Both the position numbers and the translations under genes were made by a program. Shown here piece by piece: positions 1 through 6,103 of a DNA stretch of 8,321 nt. This DNA comes from Thermoleophilia bacterium (GTDB lineage: Bacteria; Actinomycetota; Thermoleophilia; Miltoncostaeales; Miltoncostaeaceae): assembly GCA_029861485.1 (NCBI GenBank), contig JAOTZF010000072.1, forward strand, positions 1-8,321. The letters run 5' to 3'. Position 1 is the stretch's first letter. Every line of letters begins with the position of its first letter. The notes beneath the pieces are model-generated. The model was not told the origin of the DNA and ran no database searches. It saw only the letters and a list, made by a program, of their open reading frames with translations.

Positions 1-540
1 GCCGTGGCGATCGCGGGCGAGCTCGAATGGAGCGCTGACGACCGACTGTTGCTGCACCAAGCCGCGCTGCTGCACGATGTCGGCATGCTCCACGTGCCCG
101 ACAAGATCCGCACCAAGGGCGGCGCGCTCAGCGTGGTGGAGTACGAACAGGTCATGGAGCACGCGAGCATCGGCGCCGCCATGGTGTCCGACGTGCTCGA
201 GGAGGAGCAGATCCACTGGATCCGCCAGCACCACGAGCGCCCCGACGGCCGCGGCTACCCCCAACGTCTCTCGGAGTCCGAGGTTCCTCAGGCATCGTCG
301 ATCATCGCCCTCGCCGATGCGTGGGTGGCGATGACCGGGGGCCGGCCGTATCGGCCGCCGCTCAGCGGCGAACGTGCGCTCGCCGAGTGCTGGCGCAACG
401 CCGGCCGTCAGTTCGACGTCAATTGCGTTGAAGCGCTGATCGCGCTTTGGCGTCGCACCGGTGATGAAATGCTGGTCGAGGCCCGCGAGGGCGTGTTCGG
501 CAGCGCTCCGATGAATGAGCAGGTCCAACTGAGCGCCTAG
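1..540 (+). CDS. HD-GYP domain protein, C-terminal part (partial at 5' end)
   Basis: The frame is open from base 1 to the TAG at 538-540, so the true start lies before the window. It is a probable cyclic-di-GMP phosphodiesterase acting in the cytoplasm. Numbering from the GTG at base 4, the metal-binding HD pair is H24-D25, followed by the PD of HVPDKI, H53, the pair H76-H77 in QHHERPDGRGYP (the HHE/GYP signature), and D105 in ALADAWVAMTGGRPYRP. These are the ordered motifs of the HD-GYP subfamily. The first histidine of the family, and any sensor or receiver domain, would lie upstream and cannot be seen. One oddity is that the usual HDxGK reads HDVGM, so the conserved lysine is methionine. 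A strong hairpin terminator follows the stop by 4 bases, so this is the last gene of its transcript. Family call is firm; activity on c-di-GMP is inferred. Confidence 0.9.
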   Translation, partial: AVAIAGELEWSADDRLLLHQAALLHDVGMLHVPDKIRTKGGALSVVEYEQVMEHASIGAAMVSDVLEEEQIHWIRQHHERPDGRGYPQRLSESEVPQASSIIALADAWVAMTGGRPYRPPLSGERALAECWRNAGRQFDVNCVEALIALWRRTGDEMLVEAREGVFGSAPMNEQVQLSA

Positions 541-544
541 GGAT

Positions 545-588
545 CGGCGGGCCCGCCGCTACGGCCAGCGGTGGGCCCGGCGGCCTTT
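545..588 (+). terminator. Intrinsic-type terminator after the HD-GYP gene
   Basis: A 16-base arm (545-560, ending GCCGCT) pairs with 567-582 (starting AGCGGT) across a 6-base loop ACGGCC. There is one mismatch and one G-U pair. A short CCTTTC follows instead of a long T tract, as is common in GC-rich genomes. It begins 4 bases after the stop codon. Confidence 0.8.
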
Positions 589-699
589 CAACTCCGGTCG
601 CGCGGCAAATCCGACTGAGGATCCCCGCGCTCGCAGCGAACCCCTGATCATCACGACCGGGGGTCTCGGATGGGGCCACGGACGCGAGGGGTTCGTCAT

Positions 700-1083
700 C
701 CCCGGAGAGGGCATCGTGGGCGACAGCGGCAGCGGCCGGAGCCGCCTTGTAGGCGGTCGTGATGTCGCTGTCCTTGCGGACGCGCCCGACGACCTGCAGC
801 TCCGCATAGGCGATGGCGACGACCGCACGGGCCTCCCAGCCGTCGTCGACACCATCGGCATCTTGATTGATGAATGCGAAGTCCCCACTGGCCGCGTCGG
901 AACCGTAGACGAGGCTCGAGCCGGTGCCGCCAGGCCAAGGAAGTGGTCTTCCGGATCCGCGCCCGTGTCGAGCTGCACGCCGCCGGGCCGAGCGCATGTG
1001 GGCGTAGAGCTCGCTGGGCGAGCAGTTGTATCGCAGGTAGAGGCTCGACCAGTTATGAGAGGTATACGCCGGGGCAATTACCG
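700..1083 (-). pseudogene. Frameshifted remnant of an unknown, probably secreted protein
   Basis: Read on the minus strand, natural-looking protein appears in three pieces that need two compensating frameshifts. The first piece contains NWSSLYLRYNCSPSELYAHM. The second, in another frame, contains VQLDTGADPEDHFLGLA. The third, back in the first frame, contains GTGSSLVYGSDAASGDFAF and then NQDADGVDDGWEARAVVAIA. Joined, they read as one chain of roughly 120 residues with an aspartate-rich, calcium-loop-like DADGVDDG stretch. There is no convincing start or signal peptide, and past about 700 the frame runs into low-complexity sequence and the terminator. I do not recognise the family. The piecewise fit could be chance in GC-rich DNA, but the amino acid usage of the joined frame is clearly more protein-like than that of the other frames. 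Confidence 0.4.
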
Positions 1084-1098
1084 CTCGCTGCAACCGAT

Positions 1099-1164
1099 GG
1101 GCGCCGAAACGCTGCCGGTAAAGCCACGACAAAGACGGCTCTTGCGCGACTGAAGTTGAACCCC
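1099..1164 (+). repeat. Dispersed repeat, copy 1
   Basis: This copy shares spaced blocks with copies at 1795-1857 and 2989-3041. It has a GGG...CGAAACG block near 1099-1111, then GACGGCTC (1134-1141), six free bases, GA, two pyrimidines and GAAG (1152-1155), ending TTGAACCCC. The 18-base step from GACGGC to GAAG is the same in all three copies. With copy 2 it shares the 13-mer TGAAGTTGAACCC and, further downstream, GGCGGCCCCG (1199-1208). It lies in the non-coding stretch before the VOC gene. Confidence 0.5.
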
Positions 1165-1346
1165 AACCAGCGTGCGCTCGAATTGGACTATCTGGCGAGG
1201 CGGCCCCGTGATCGAGCGCGAGCGCGATGGGTGTTCACGGGGACCCCGGGACGACTCATTCCACCTGGATAGGCGCGACCCTCGGGGTAGGATCGACATG
1301 TGGGGGTCGCGGCTCCTGCGAGCTGCGAACCGGGATGGAGGGCACG

Positions 1347-1742
1347 ATGGGACGGTTTCCAGGCGGCGGCTCGGCCATCACGACGATCCTGGTCGTGGGC
1401 GACGTCGAGACGTCGGTTCGCTGGTATCGCGACATCCTCGGCGCCGACGTGACACGCACCTACGGCAGCTCGGCTGTCCTGGAGTTCCTCGGCACGTGGC
1501 TGCTGCTCGTCACCTCCGGGGACCCGACTCCGGACAAGCCGGACGTGAGCTTCGTCCCGCCCGAGGACCGGCGCCGCGTGTCACATTCCTTCACGATCCG
1601 CGTGGAGGACTGTGACGCCGCCTACCGCGAGCTCGTGGACCGGGGCGCCGAATTCCTCACGCCGCCCCTCGACCGCGGTGAGGAGATCCGCTGCTTCTTT
1701 CGCGATCCCGACGGGCACCTGTTCGAGATCAGCCAGGTTTGA
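1347..1742 (+). CDS. VOC family protein (glyoxalase/bleomycin-resistance fold)
   Basis: A 131-residue protein of the usual single-gene VOC length. The fold pattern is clear: a first beta-alpha-beta unit (ILVVGDVETSVRWYRDILG), a central strand pair (AVLEFLGTWLLLV), a second unit starting SHSFTIRVEDCDAAYRELVDRG, and the family ending FRDPDGHLFEIS. Candidate metal ligands are the glutamate of VLEF, the histidine of SHSF and the glutamate of FEIS. The N-terminal position, often histidine, is threonine (AITTILVV), so metal binding may be altered or absent. The ATG at 1347 is preferred because GGAGGG sits 4 bases upstream. An in-frame ATG at 1335 would place that site inside the gene. VOC proteins range from dioxygenases to drug-binding proteins and the substrate cannot be read here. 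A GC-rich hairpin without a T tract (1744-1763) follows the stop. The gene stands alone, with a repeat copy on each side. Confidence 0.88.
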   Translation: MGRFPGGGSAITTILVVGDVETSVRWYRDILGADVTRTYGSSAVLEFLGTWLLLVTSGDPTPDKPDVSFVPPEDRRRVSHSFTIRVEDCDAAYRELVDRGAEFLTPPLDRGEEIRCFFRDPDGHLFEISQV

Positions 1743-1794
1743 CGGGGCACCCGCGTGCTCCCCTCGGCGCGGTCCCAGCCGACAGAGGCGCACC

Positions 1795-1857
1795 GGGTTC
1801 GAACGGGCCTCAGCAGCCCGGGGCCGCGACGGCCCGCAGAGGATTGAAGTTGAACCC
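1795..1857 (+). repeat. Dispersed repeat, copy 2 (with imperfect inverted ends)
   Basis: It begins GGGTTCGAACG (1795-1805), followed by CTCAGCA, GACGGCCC (1828-1835), six free bases, GATTGAAG, and ends AAGTTGAACCC (1847-1857). The two ends are imperfect inverted repeats of each other (GGGTTCgAAC against GGGTTCAAC). The left half matches copy 3 and the right half matches copy 1, all in register. It lies between the VOC stop and the stop of the convergent hypothetical gene. Confidence 0.55.
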
Positions 1858-1925
1858 ACGCATCATGCGAGCAGCTCGCGGGTCGGGCGGCCCCGAAGGC
1901 GCCGGCGGTTCGAGTCCGTCGAGAT

Positions 1926-2447
1926 CTATCGAAGTCGGATCTCCTCGAGCAGGCTGGCGATGTTCCTTTCGACGTCTCGCATCAGGCGTTTGTGGCCGCC
2001 TGCGAAGAAGAGGTAGCGGCGCAAACTGAAACGGTGCCCATGGAGTGGTCGATCCACGATGGCGAGAGCGGTCGGCGTGTTGATCTCTTCCCGCAGGATG
2101 GCCGCCGCGCCGTCATCTGCGTCGCTCAGCAGCCACACGAACTGGCCGGCCAGGTACGGCCGCTTACGGTGCGGCTGAGAGAACTCCAGAGTCACTTGGA
2201 CACCGGTCTGCCTCCGAAGCTGACGGATCTCGACATCGAATCGGAGTAGCCCTCCCGGTGCTGGCTGAAACCCATACGCCTGTCGGCTGTCGCCGTCCGA
2301 TGTGGTTGATTTCGCGACGCGGTTTCCGAAAATGCTCCGCTCGCCAACAAGCGGGGCGTTGGCCAGTACACACGCCAGCTCGTCCGCCGTGGCGCCCGGG
2401 AACCGGAACGTCTGGGTGAGCGTCCTCAATCCCGACTGGTCATGCAT
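1926..2447 (-). CDS. Hypothetical protein, 173 residues
   Basis: I do not recognise this protein. The frame starts at an ATG with AGGA six bases upstream and ends at a TAG at 1928-1926. Composition is protein-like, with alternating hydrophobic strands (LLRFDVEIRQL, GVQVTLEFSQ, GQFVWLLSD), two basic patches (HRKRP and HRFSLRRYLFF) and a C-terminal amphipathic helix (MRDVERNIASLLEEIRL). No signal peptide or membrane segment is seen, so it is probably cytoplasmic. An N-terminal segment leading into a helix, a run of strands and a long last helix resembles the START/SRPBCC layout, but this is only an impression. It is convergent with the VOC gene, separated by repeat copy 2. The remnant methyltransferase lies upstream on the same strand with no sign of coupling. 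It is real as a coding region with fair confidence; function is unknown. Confidence 0.65.
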   Translation of the reverse strand: MHDQSGLRTLTQTFRFPGATADELACVLANAPLVGERSIFGNRVAKSTTSDGDSRQAYGFQPAPGGLLRFDVEIRQLRRQTGVQVTLEFSQPHRKRPYLAGQFVWLLSDADDGAAAILREEINTPTALAIVDRPLHGHRFSLRRYLFFAGGHKRLMRDVERNIASLLEEIRLR

Positions 2448-2537
2448 CCCTCGTCCTTTCGCGGCTCAGCTCGATGAGAATCGGATCGACGCCGCCAGGG
2501 AGCCTCGGAGGCTGAGTCCTGTTGCACAACCCAGACC

Positions 2538-2896
2538 CTAGGCGGCTAGGCCTCCCGCGACGGGATCCGCCATGAAATGGACCACGAGTTGTGCCAGAGC
2601 GGCATCGAACTGGCCCTCGGCGAATGGAAGTGCTCGGCCGCGGCCCGCTGCACCCTGACCCCGCGATGTCGTTCGCGAACAGCTTCGACGAAAGGGGACG
2701 ACGGATCGACGGCCGACACGGACGACGCGCCGACCCGTGTGACCAACTCGGCGGTCAGCGCGCCGGGCCCGCAGCCGACGTCGAGCACGCTCTGACCGGA
2801 GGCGATCCCAGCGAAATCCGCGAACCGAGGCGCGAGCGGTATCGAGTACCTCCCCATGAACCGGCTGTAGGCGTCTGCGGCAACATCGAAGCCCAC
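2538..2896 (-). pseudogene. Class I SAM-dependent methyltransferase, frameshifted and truncated
   Basis: The reading begins at a GTG (2896; an ATG at 2944 is also in frame) with GFDVAADAYSRFMGRYS, typical of a family of small actinobacterial methyltransferases. It continues to motif I VLDVGCGPGALTAELV, which binds S-adenosylmethionine, then the acidic end of strand 2 (SAVDPSSPFVEA) and RAAAEH. The frame then breaks. The expected continuation PFAEGQFDAALAQLVVHFMA is found one frame over, so one base has been lost near 2630. That frame ends at a TAG (2540-2538) right after MADPVAG, where intact members usually run on for over 100 residues. The gene therefore has a frameshift and lacks its C-terminal half, so it cannot make a working enzyme. 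It may once have methylated a small molecule. The break may mark an old deletion joint. Confidence 0.85.
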
Positions 2897-2988
2897 GGGT
2901 CGAAGCGTATGCCCCTTGCCTGCGGTGAGCGATCGCTTGGGCATCGTTAGGGCCGCGGATCTTGAGCTCGCTTCGTGCGCGGCAGGCG

Positions 2989-3041
2989 GGGTTCGAACGC
3001 TCAGCACGCCGCCGGTCGAGACGGCCCTAACGCGACCGAAG
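2989..3041 (+). repeat. Dispersed repeat, copy 3
   Basis: GGGTTCGAACG (2989-2999) is followed directly by CTCAGCA (3000-3006), GACGGCCC (3020-3027), six free bases, GACC and GAAG (3038-3041). Block order and the last spacing equal those of copies 1 and 2. The TTGAACCC end seen in copies 1 and 2 is absent. It sits in the 223-base stretch between the methyltransferase remnant and the copper-oxidase gene, where no gene is recognised. Confidence 0.5.
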
Positions 3042-3130
3042 CGATCGGCTCCTGCGGGTTTATACGGACGACGGATCGGCGTGAGGTCCGCCGAAGCTGC
3101 GCGAGGTGCGCGCATAGCCTCCTCGAATCC

Positions 3131-3146
3131 CGTCCGACACCGGACG
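3131..3146 (+). promoter_or_regulatory. Short perfect dyad upstream of the copper-oxidase start
   Basis: CGTCCG-ACAC-CGGACG, a 6-base stem with a 4-base loop, ends 21 bases before the ATG at 3168 and just before its ribosome-binding site. It could be an operator or a leader hairpin. No convincing -35/-10 pair was found nearby. Confidence 0.3.
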
Positions 3147-3167
3147 TCAACCAGGGAAAGGGCGCAC

Positions 3168-4226
3168 ATGGCCAACAACATCACGCGACGCCAGGTAATG
3201 ATTGGCGGTCTAGCGGTTGCCGCCCCCCTGGCTGCTCTCGGCGCGGTGGGTTGCGGGGACGATGACGACTCGGCGGCAGCGGCGACGTCGGGCAGTCAAG
3301 ACCATGCTGCCGAGACCACGGCGGCGGTCGAGGCCGGCCCGGTCGTCGCGCCGCGCGCCCCCCACACGCCCTTTCCTGCCGAAGCGCCGCCACGTTCGAC
3401 CACCCGCGTACACACCATCGAGTTTGAGGTCGACGAACATTTGCTGGAGATCGCGCCGGATCGGACCATGCTGGCGTGGACCTTCAATGAGCCCGGCGAG
3501 CCGGGCCGCATCCCTGGTCCTGTAGTGAGGGTCACCGAAGGCGACCGGGTGGATTTCACGCTCCGCAACACGGGGACTCTCCAGCACTCGATGGACTTCC
3601 ATGCCGCCAAGATTTCCTGGTCACGCCACTACGGGCCCGTTGATGTCGGCGAGACCGCGACCTTCTCGTTCACCGCCAAGATCCCTGGGGTGTTCATGTA
3701 CCACTGCGGCGTCCCGCCGGTGCTGCTCCACATCGGCCAGGGCCAGCAGGGCACGATCATCGTCGACCCCGCCGACGAGTCGCTCCTGCCACCCGCGCGC
3801 GAGTTCGTGATCGTGCAGACCGACCTCTACCCAGGGAAGAACGGTGAGATTTCCGACTTCGCCCAGCTGGAAGCGGCCACCCCGGAGTTGGTGGTCTTCA
3901 ACGGCTACGCCAGCCAGTACACCGGCAAGGATGCGCTGAAGATCAAGAAGGGCGAGCGCGTTCGCGTGTTCGTCCAGAACGCGGGTCCGAGCCGCTGGTC
4001 GGCCTTCCACGTAATCGGAGCACTCTTCGATCGAGTGTTCCTCGAAGGGATCTACCCGGAGAACCTGACTCGCGGCAGCCAGACCCTCAACCTCTCGCCC
4101 AGCCAGGGCGCCGTGGTCGAGTTCACCGTCGAGGAAGAGGGCACCTACCCGTTTGTCTCGCATGACTTCCACGACGCAACCAAGGGCGCTCTCGGACTCT
4201 TCACGACGAATGGCGAGAGCACGTGA
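3168..4226 (+). CDS. NirK/AniA-like two-domain copper oxidoreductase, exported lipoprotein
   Basis: A 352-residue protein of NirK length. The ATG at 3168 has AGGGAAAGGG just upstream; starts further upstream only add the repeat region. The signal peptide is Tat-like (TRRQVMIGG) with a lipobox AVGC ending at C29, so the mature protein is probably lipid-anchored outside the membrane, after a low-complexity linker. Cupredoxin domain 1 covers about 85-200 and domain 2 about 212-350. Against NirK/AniA, type 1 copper ligands are H140, C180 and H188. Type 2 ligands are H145, H179 and H332. The catalytic pair is D143 and H281. The axial type 1 position five residues after H188, usually methionine, is Q193 (HIGQGQQG). 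The architecture suggests nitrite reduction or a related copper oxidation or electron-transfer role. Assignment as true NirK is not secure, so no symbol is given. It is convergent with the dehydrogenase remnant 27 bases downstream. Confidence 0.88.
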   Translation: MANNITRRQVMIGGLAVAAPLAALGAVGCGDDDDSAAAATSGSQDHAAETTAAVEAGPVVAPRAPHTPFPAEAPPRSTTRVHTIEFEVDEHLLEIAPDRTMLAWTFNEPGEPGRIPGPVVRVTEGDRVDFTLRNTGTLQHSMDFHAAKISWSRHYGPVDVGETATFSFTAKIPGVFMYHCGVPPVLLHIGQGQQGTIIVDPADESLLPPAREFVIVQTDLYPGKNGEISDFAQLEAATPELVVFNGYASQYTGKDALKIKKGERVRVFVQNAGPSRWSAFHVIGALFDRVFLEGIYPENLTRGSQTLNLSPSQGAVVEFTVEEEGTYPFVSHDFHDATKGALGLFTTNGEST

Positions 4227-4253
4227 GGCTCCAGGTCTGAGCGGGGTCGCGCC

Positions 4254-4546
4254 TCACACGGTGATGACCACTTTCCGTCGGGCGTGCCCCTCCCTCAGAT
4301 ACCGCATAGCGTCTGGGACCTCGCGCAGCGGGTAGGTCCTGTCGATGACCGGCATGACCTTGCCGGCCTCAATGAGCCCTTTTTACCGGCTGCAGATCCT
4401 CCTTGTGGTCCCTCAAGAAGTCCAAGAAGGGCGCGCGGAGGCTCTGGCGCACGAACGGCGACAGCATGAGCGCCCGCAGAGTGCGATCCGTACCTCCGAC
4501 CCACCGTCCGCCTTTTCCGCCGATGATCACGAGGGTGCCGTCGGGC
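4254..4546 (-). pseudogene. C-terminal fragment of a zinc-type (quinone oxidoreductase-like) alcohol dehydrogenase
   Basis: On the minus strand the sequence reads PDGTLVIIGGKGGRWVGG, then LRALMLSPFVRQSLRA and DHKEDLQPVK. After a one-base frame change it continues GLIEAGKVMPVIDRTYPL, then VPDAMRYLREGHARRKVVIT and a valine before TGA. This is the standard last third of NAD(P)-dependent medium-chain alcohol dehydrogenases or quinone oxidoreductases, including the HARGKVVI-type ending. The N-terminal catalytic domain and the nucleotide-binding GxGxxG part are not recognisable upstream. The frame change falls in a run of five T on the plus strand (4380-4384); four would restore the frame. With about 200 residues missing, the copy is non-functional whether or not that base is real. 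It sits tail to tail with the copper-oxidase gene. Confidence 0.8.
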
Positions 4547-4888
4547 GCATCGGCGGGCGGCGAGGCGTGCGCGAGCTTCGGAGCGATACCAAAGATCTTG
4601 CTTGGCGACGGCCGTGCACATCGAGCGTTGGGGTGTACATGAGGCGCAGGCGGGCGAACAGTGAATCGAATGGGCAGGCCGCCAGCGTTGCGGAGGCTCT
4701 TCGCCGGCAGACCGGCACCCAGATCACCACCGAGGACGTCTTGCCGCTCAGAAGCAGGTTGCCACTAGCGCGTCGAGCAATACGTGCCGATGGCCGCATC
4801 ACCAAATCCGGCCGACGATCTGCTCGAGGGGATCAAACGCCGCCAATGGATCGCCCGGGGTCACGGCGGTGGCCCGGCGACGACCCAA
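4547..4888. other. Intergenic stretch with no recognised gene
   Basis: About 340 bases between the dehydrogenase fragment and the stop of the ZIP gene. Minus-strand frames stay open in places and may carry a further eroded part of the dehydrogenase, but no conserved motif can be read. A short plus-strand frame from an ATG near 4792 is unsupported. A hairpin near the ZIP stop is listed separately. Confidence 0.5.
4852..4879 (-). terminator. Candidate terminator of the oxidase-permease operon
   Basis: Starting 10 bases after the ZIP stop on the minus strand, CGCCGGGCCAC can pair with GTGACCCCGGGCG across a CGCC loop, with one mismatch and a small bulge. There is no T tract, so its strength is uncertain. 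Confidence 0.4.
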
Positions 4889-6103
4889 TCAGCCGACCAA
4901 GAGACTTGTTGTGTACATGATGGCGAGCCCGGCCAGGAATCCCCCGACCACCGCTCCTGAGGTGAGTCCGCCAGCGGCGCGCCGAGCGATGTAGCGGCCA
5001 ACCTCGACGACGACCTCGAGAGCGGCCCCGACGGCGATCGCAAAGAAGAAAACGCCCAGGATCTCGTTGGTGATGAACCCCCCGATCCAGGCTCCGAGGA
5101 TCACCGGGCCGCCGGCGACCAGGGCGAGCGCGGCAAGCCGGAGAGAGCTTACTCGGCGCTTTCCCTCCGCCACCGGCGCAACGATCCCGAGGCCTTCGGA
5201 GACGTTGTGAACCATGAAGCCGGTGACCAAGACCGACCCGAGGGCGACCTCCCCAAGGGCAAAAGACGAGCCAATCGCAAGGCCCTCACCAAGGTTGTGC
5301 AGGCCAACGCCAACGGCGATCATTGTCGCCAGCCCGACGCCCGCTAGGGGGGCGACGCCATCGCCGGTCGGGGTTCCCTTCGTTAGTCGGTGCGCGGTCC
5401 AGGAGAGCCCGAGGTAGCTCACGGCGACCCCGAGCACGATGAGCCCCGGCCCGCCCAGCGCGCTCGGCAAGCTGGCCTGCAGCTCCAACGCCTCCGCAAA
5501 AGCGTCGATGGCGAGGAAGGTCAGGAGGCCCGCGGTCAAGGCCATGAAGGCGGCCAACCAGCGAGGGTCGGCACGCCGCAAAGCCGGCAGCCACATCATG
5601 CCGAGGACCACGGGCACGATGCCGACGAGGAATCCAATCAGCGCGTAACCCGTGAATGTCGCTCTGGACGGTGCTGGAGCCTCGAACGCGGCCGGTACCT
5701 CGATGGTCGACTGGATGCCGCTGGAGCTCGTGACGCCTATCGAATAGGGATCGTCCTCGACCCAGGTGAATGGGATGTTGATGGTTGCCGAGCGCAGTCG
5801 ACCGAGCCGCTTCGGACCGTCGACCGTGAATGGCACGATGGCATCGTCAACGGTGACCGAGGCGATGGTGATTGCGTCCCGCTGGGGGTTGCGCACCAGT
5901 ACCGAGATCTCATTCGCGTGAAAGGTGGCGCGGCGGATCTCCAGCTCATCGGCCGGTGGCGGGTTAGCACCGACGAGGCTCGTGAGTGAGCCGTTGGTCG
6001 ATGAAACGAGCGCAGCCGCTCCAAGTAGCAGGAGGACCGGCAACAGGACGGACAGCCGAAGCCCCCACGTCCATCGCTGCAGGGCAGCAGCGTCGGTGGT
6101 CAC
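4889..6103 (-). CDS. ZIP-family metal permease with N-terminal extracytoplasmic domain
   Basis: A 404-residue membrane protein that probably moves a divalent or similar metal ion into the cytoplasm. One membrane segment (about 15-33) leads to a beta-rich outside domain (about 50-145, with TINIPFTWVEDDPY). About eight further membrane segments follow between 151 and 402, the ZIP number. The two metal-site motifs of ZIP helices 4 and 5 are plain: HNLGEGLAIG (269-278) and HNVSEGLGI (299-307). The family core without the extra domain is about 250 residues, matching residues 150-404. The GTG start directly follows the TAG of the oxidase gene with no base between, so translation is probably coupled. 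Pairing with an exported multicopper oxidase suggests the oxidase changes the metal's redox state or passes it on before uptake. The metal (copper, iron, zinc or manganese) cannot be told from sequence. Confidence 0.9.
   Translation of the reverse strand: MTTDAAALQRWTWGLRLSVLLPVLLLLGAAALVSSTNGSLTSLVGANPPPADELEIRRATFHANEISVLVRNPQRDAITIASVTVDDAIVPFTVDGPKRLGRLRSATINIPFTWVEDDPYSIGVTSSSGIQSTIEVPAAFEAPAPSRATFTGYALIGFLVGIVPVVLGMMWLPALRRADPRWLAAFMALTAGLLTFLAIDAFAEALELQASLPSALGGPGLIVLGVAVSYLGLSWTAHRLTKGTPTGDGVAPLAGVGLATMIAVGVGLHNLGEGLAIGSSFALGEVALGSVLVTGFMVHNVSEGLGIVAPVAEGKRRVSSLRLAALALVAGGPVILGAWIGGFITNEILGVFFFAIAVGAALEVVVEVGRYIARRAAGGLTSGAVVGGFLAGLAIMYTTSLLVG

Noticed and set aside
716..1153. Open plus-strand frame of 145 codons
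   Set aside because: Composition is poor and the opposite strand gives clearly more protein-like sequence, although frameshifted. No ribosome-binding site.
1904..1920. Sequence like a tRNA T-arm (GGCGGTTCGAGTCCGTC, paired stem and TTCGAGT loop)
   Set aside because: No acceptor stem, anticodon arm or D-arm fits upstream, and the site lies just beyond the stop of the hypothetical gene. At most a relic; probably chance.
2989..2999. GGGTTCGAACG as a possible tRNA end or integration site
   Set aside because: Flanking bases do not pair into a T-stem on either strand. The block is better explained as part of the dispersed repeat.
2916..3167. N-terminal extension of the copper-oxidase gene upstream of 3168
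   Set aside because: The extension covers repeat copy 3 and would bury the Tat/lipoprotein signal 84 residues inside the protein. The ATG at 3168 has a good ribosome site.
4345..4920. Open plus-strand frame of 191 codons
   Set aside because: It runs antisense through the recognisable dehydrogenase fragment and into the ZIP gene end, and shows no domain. Judged a shadow frame of GC-rich DNA.
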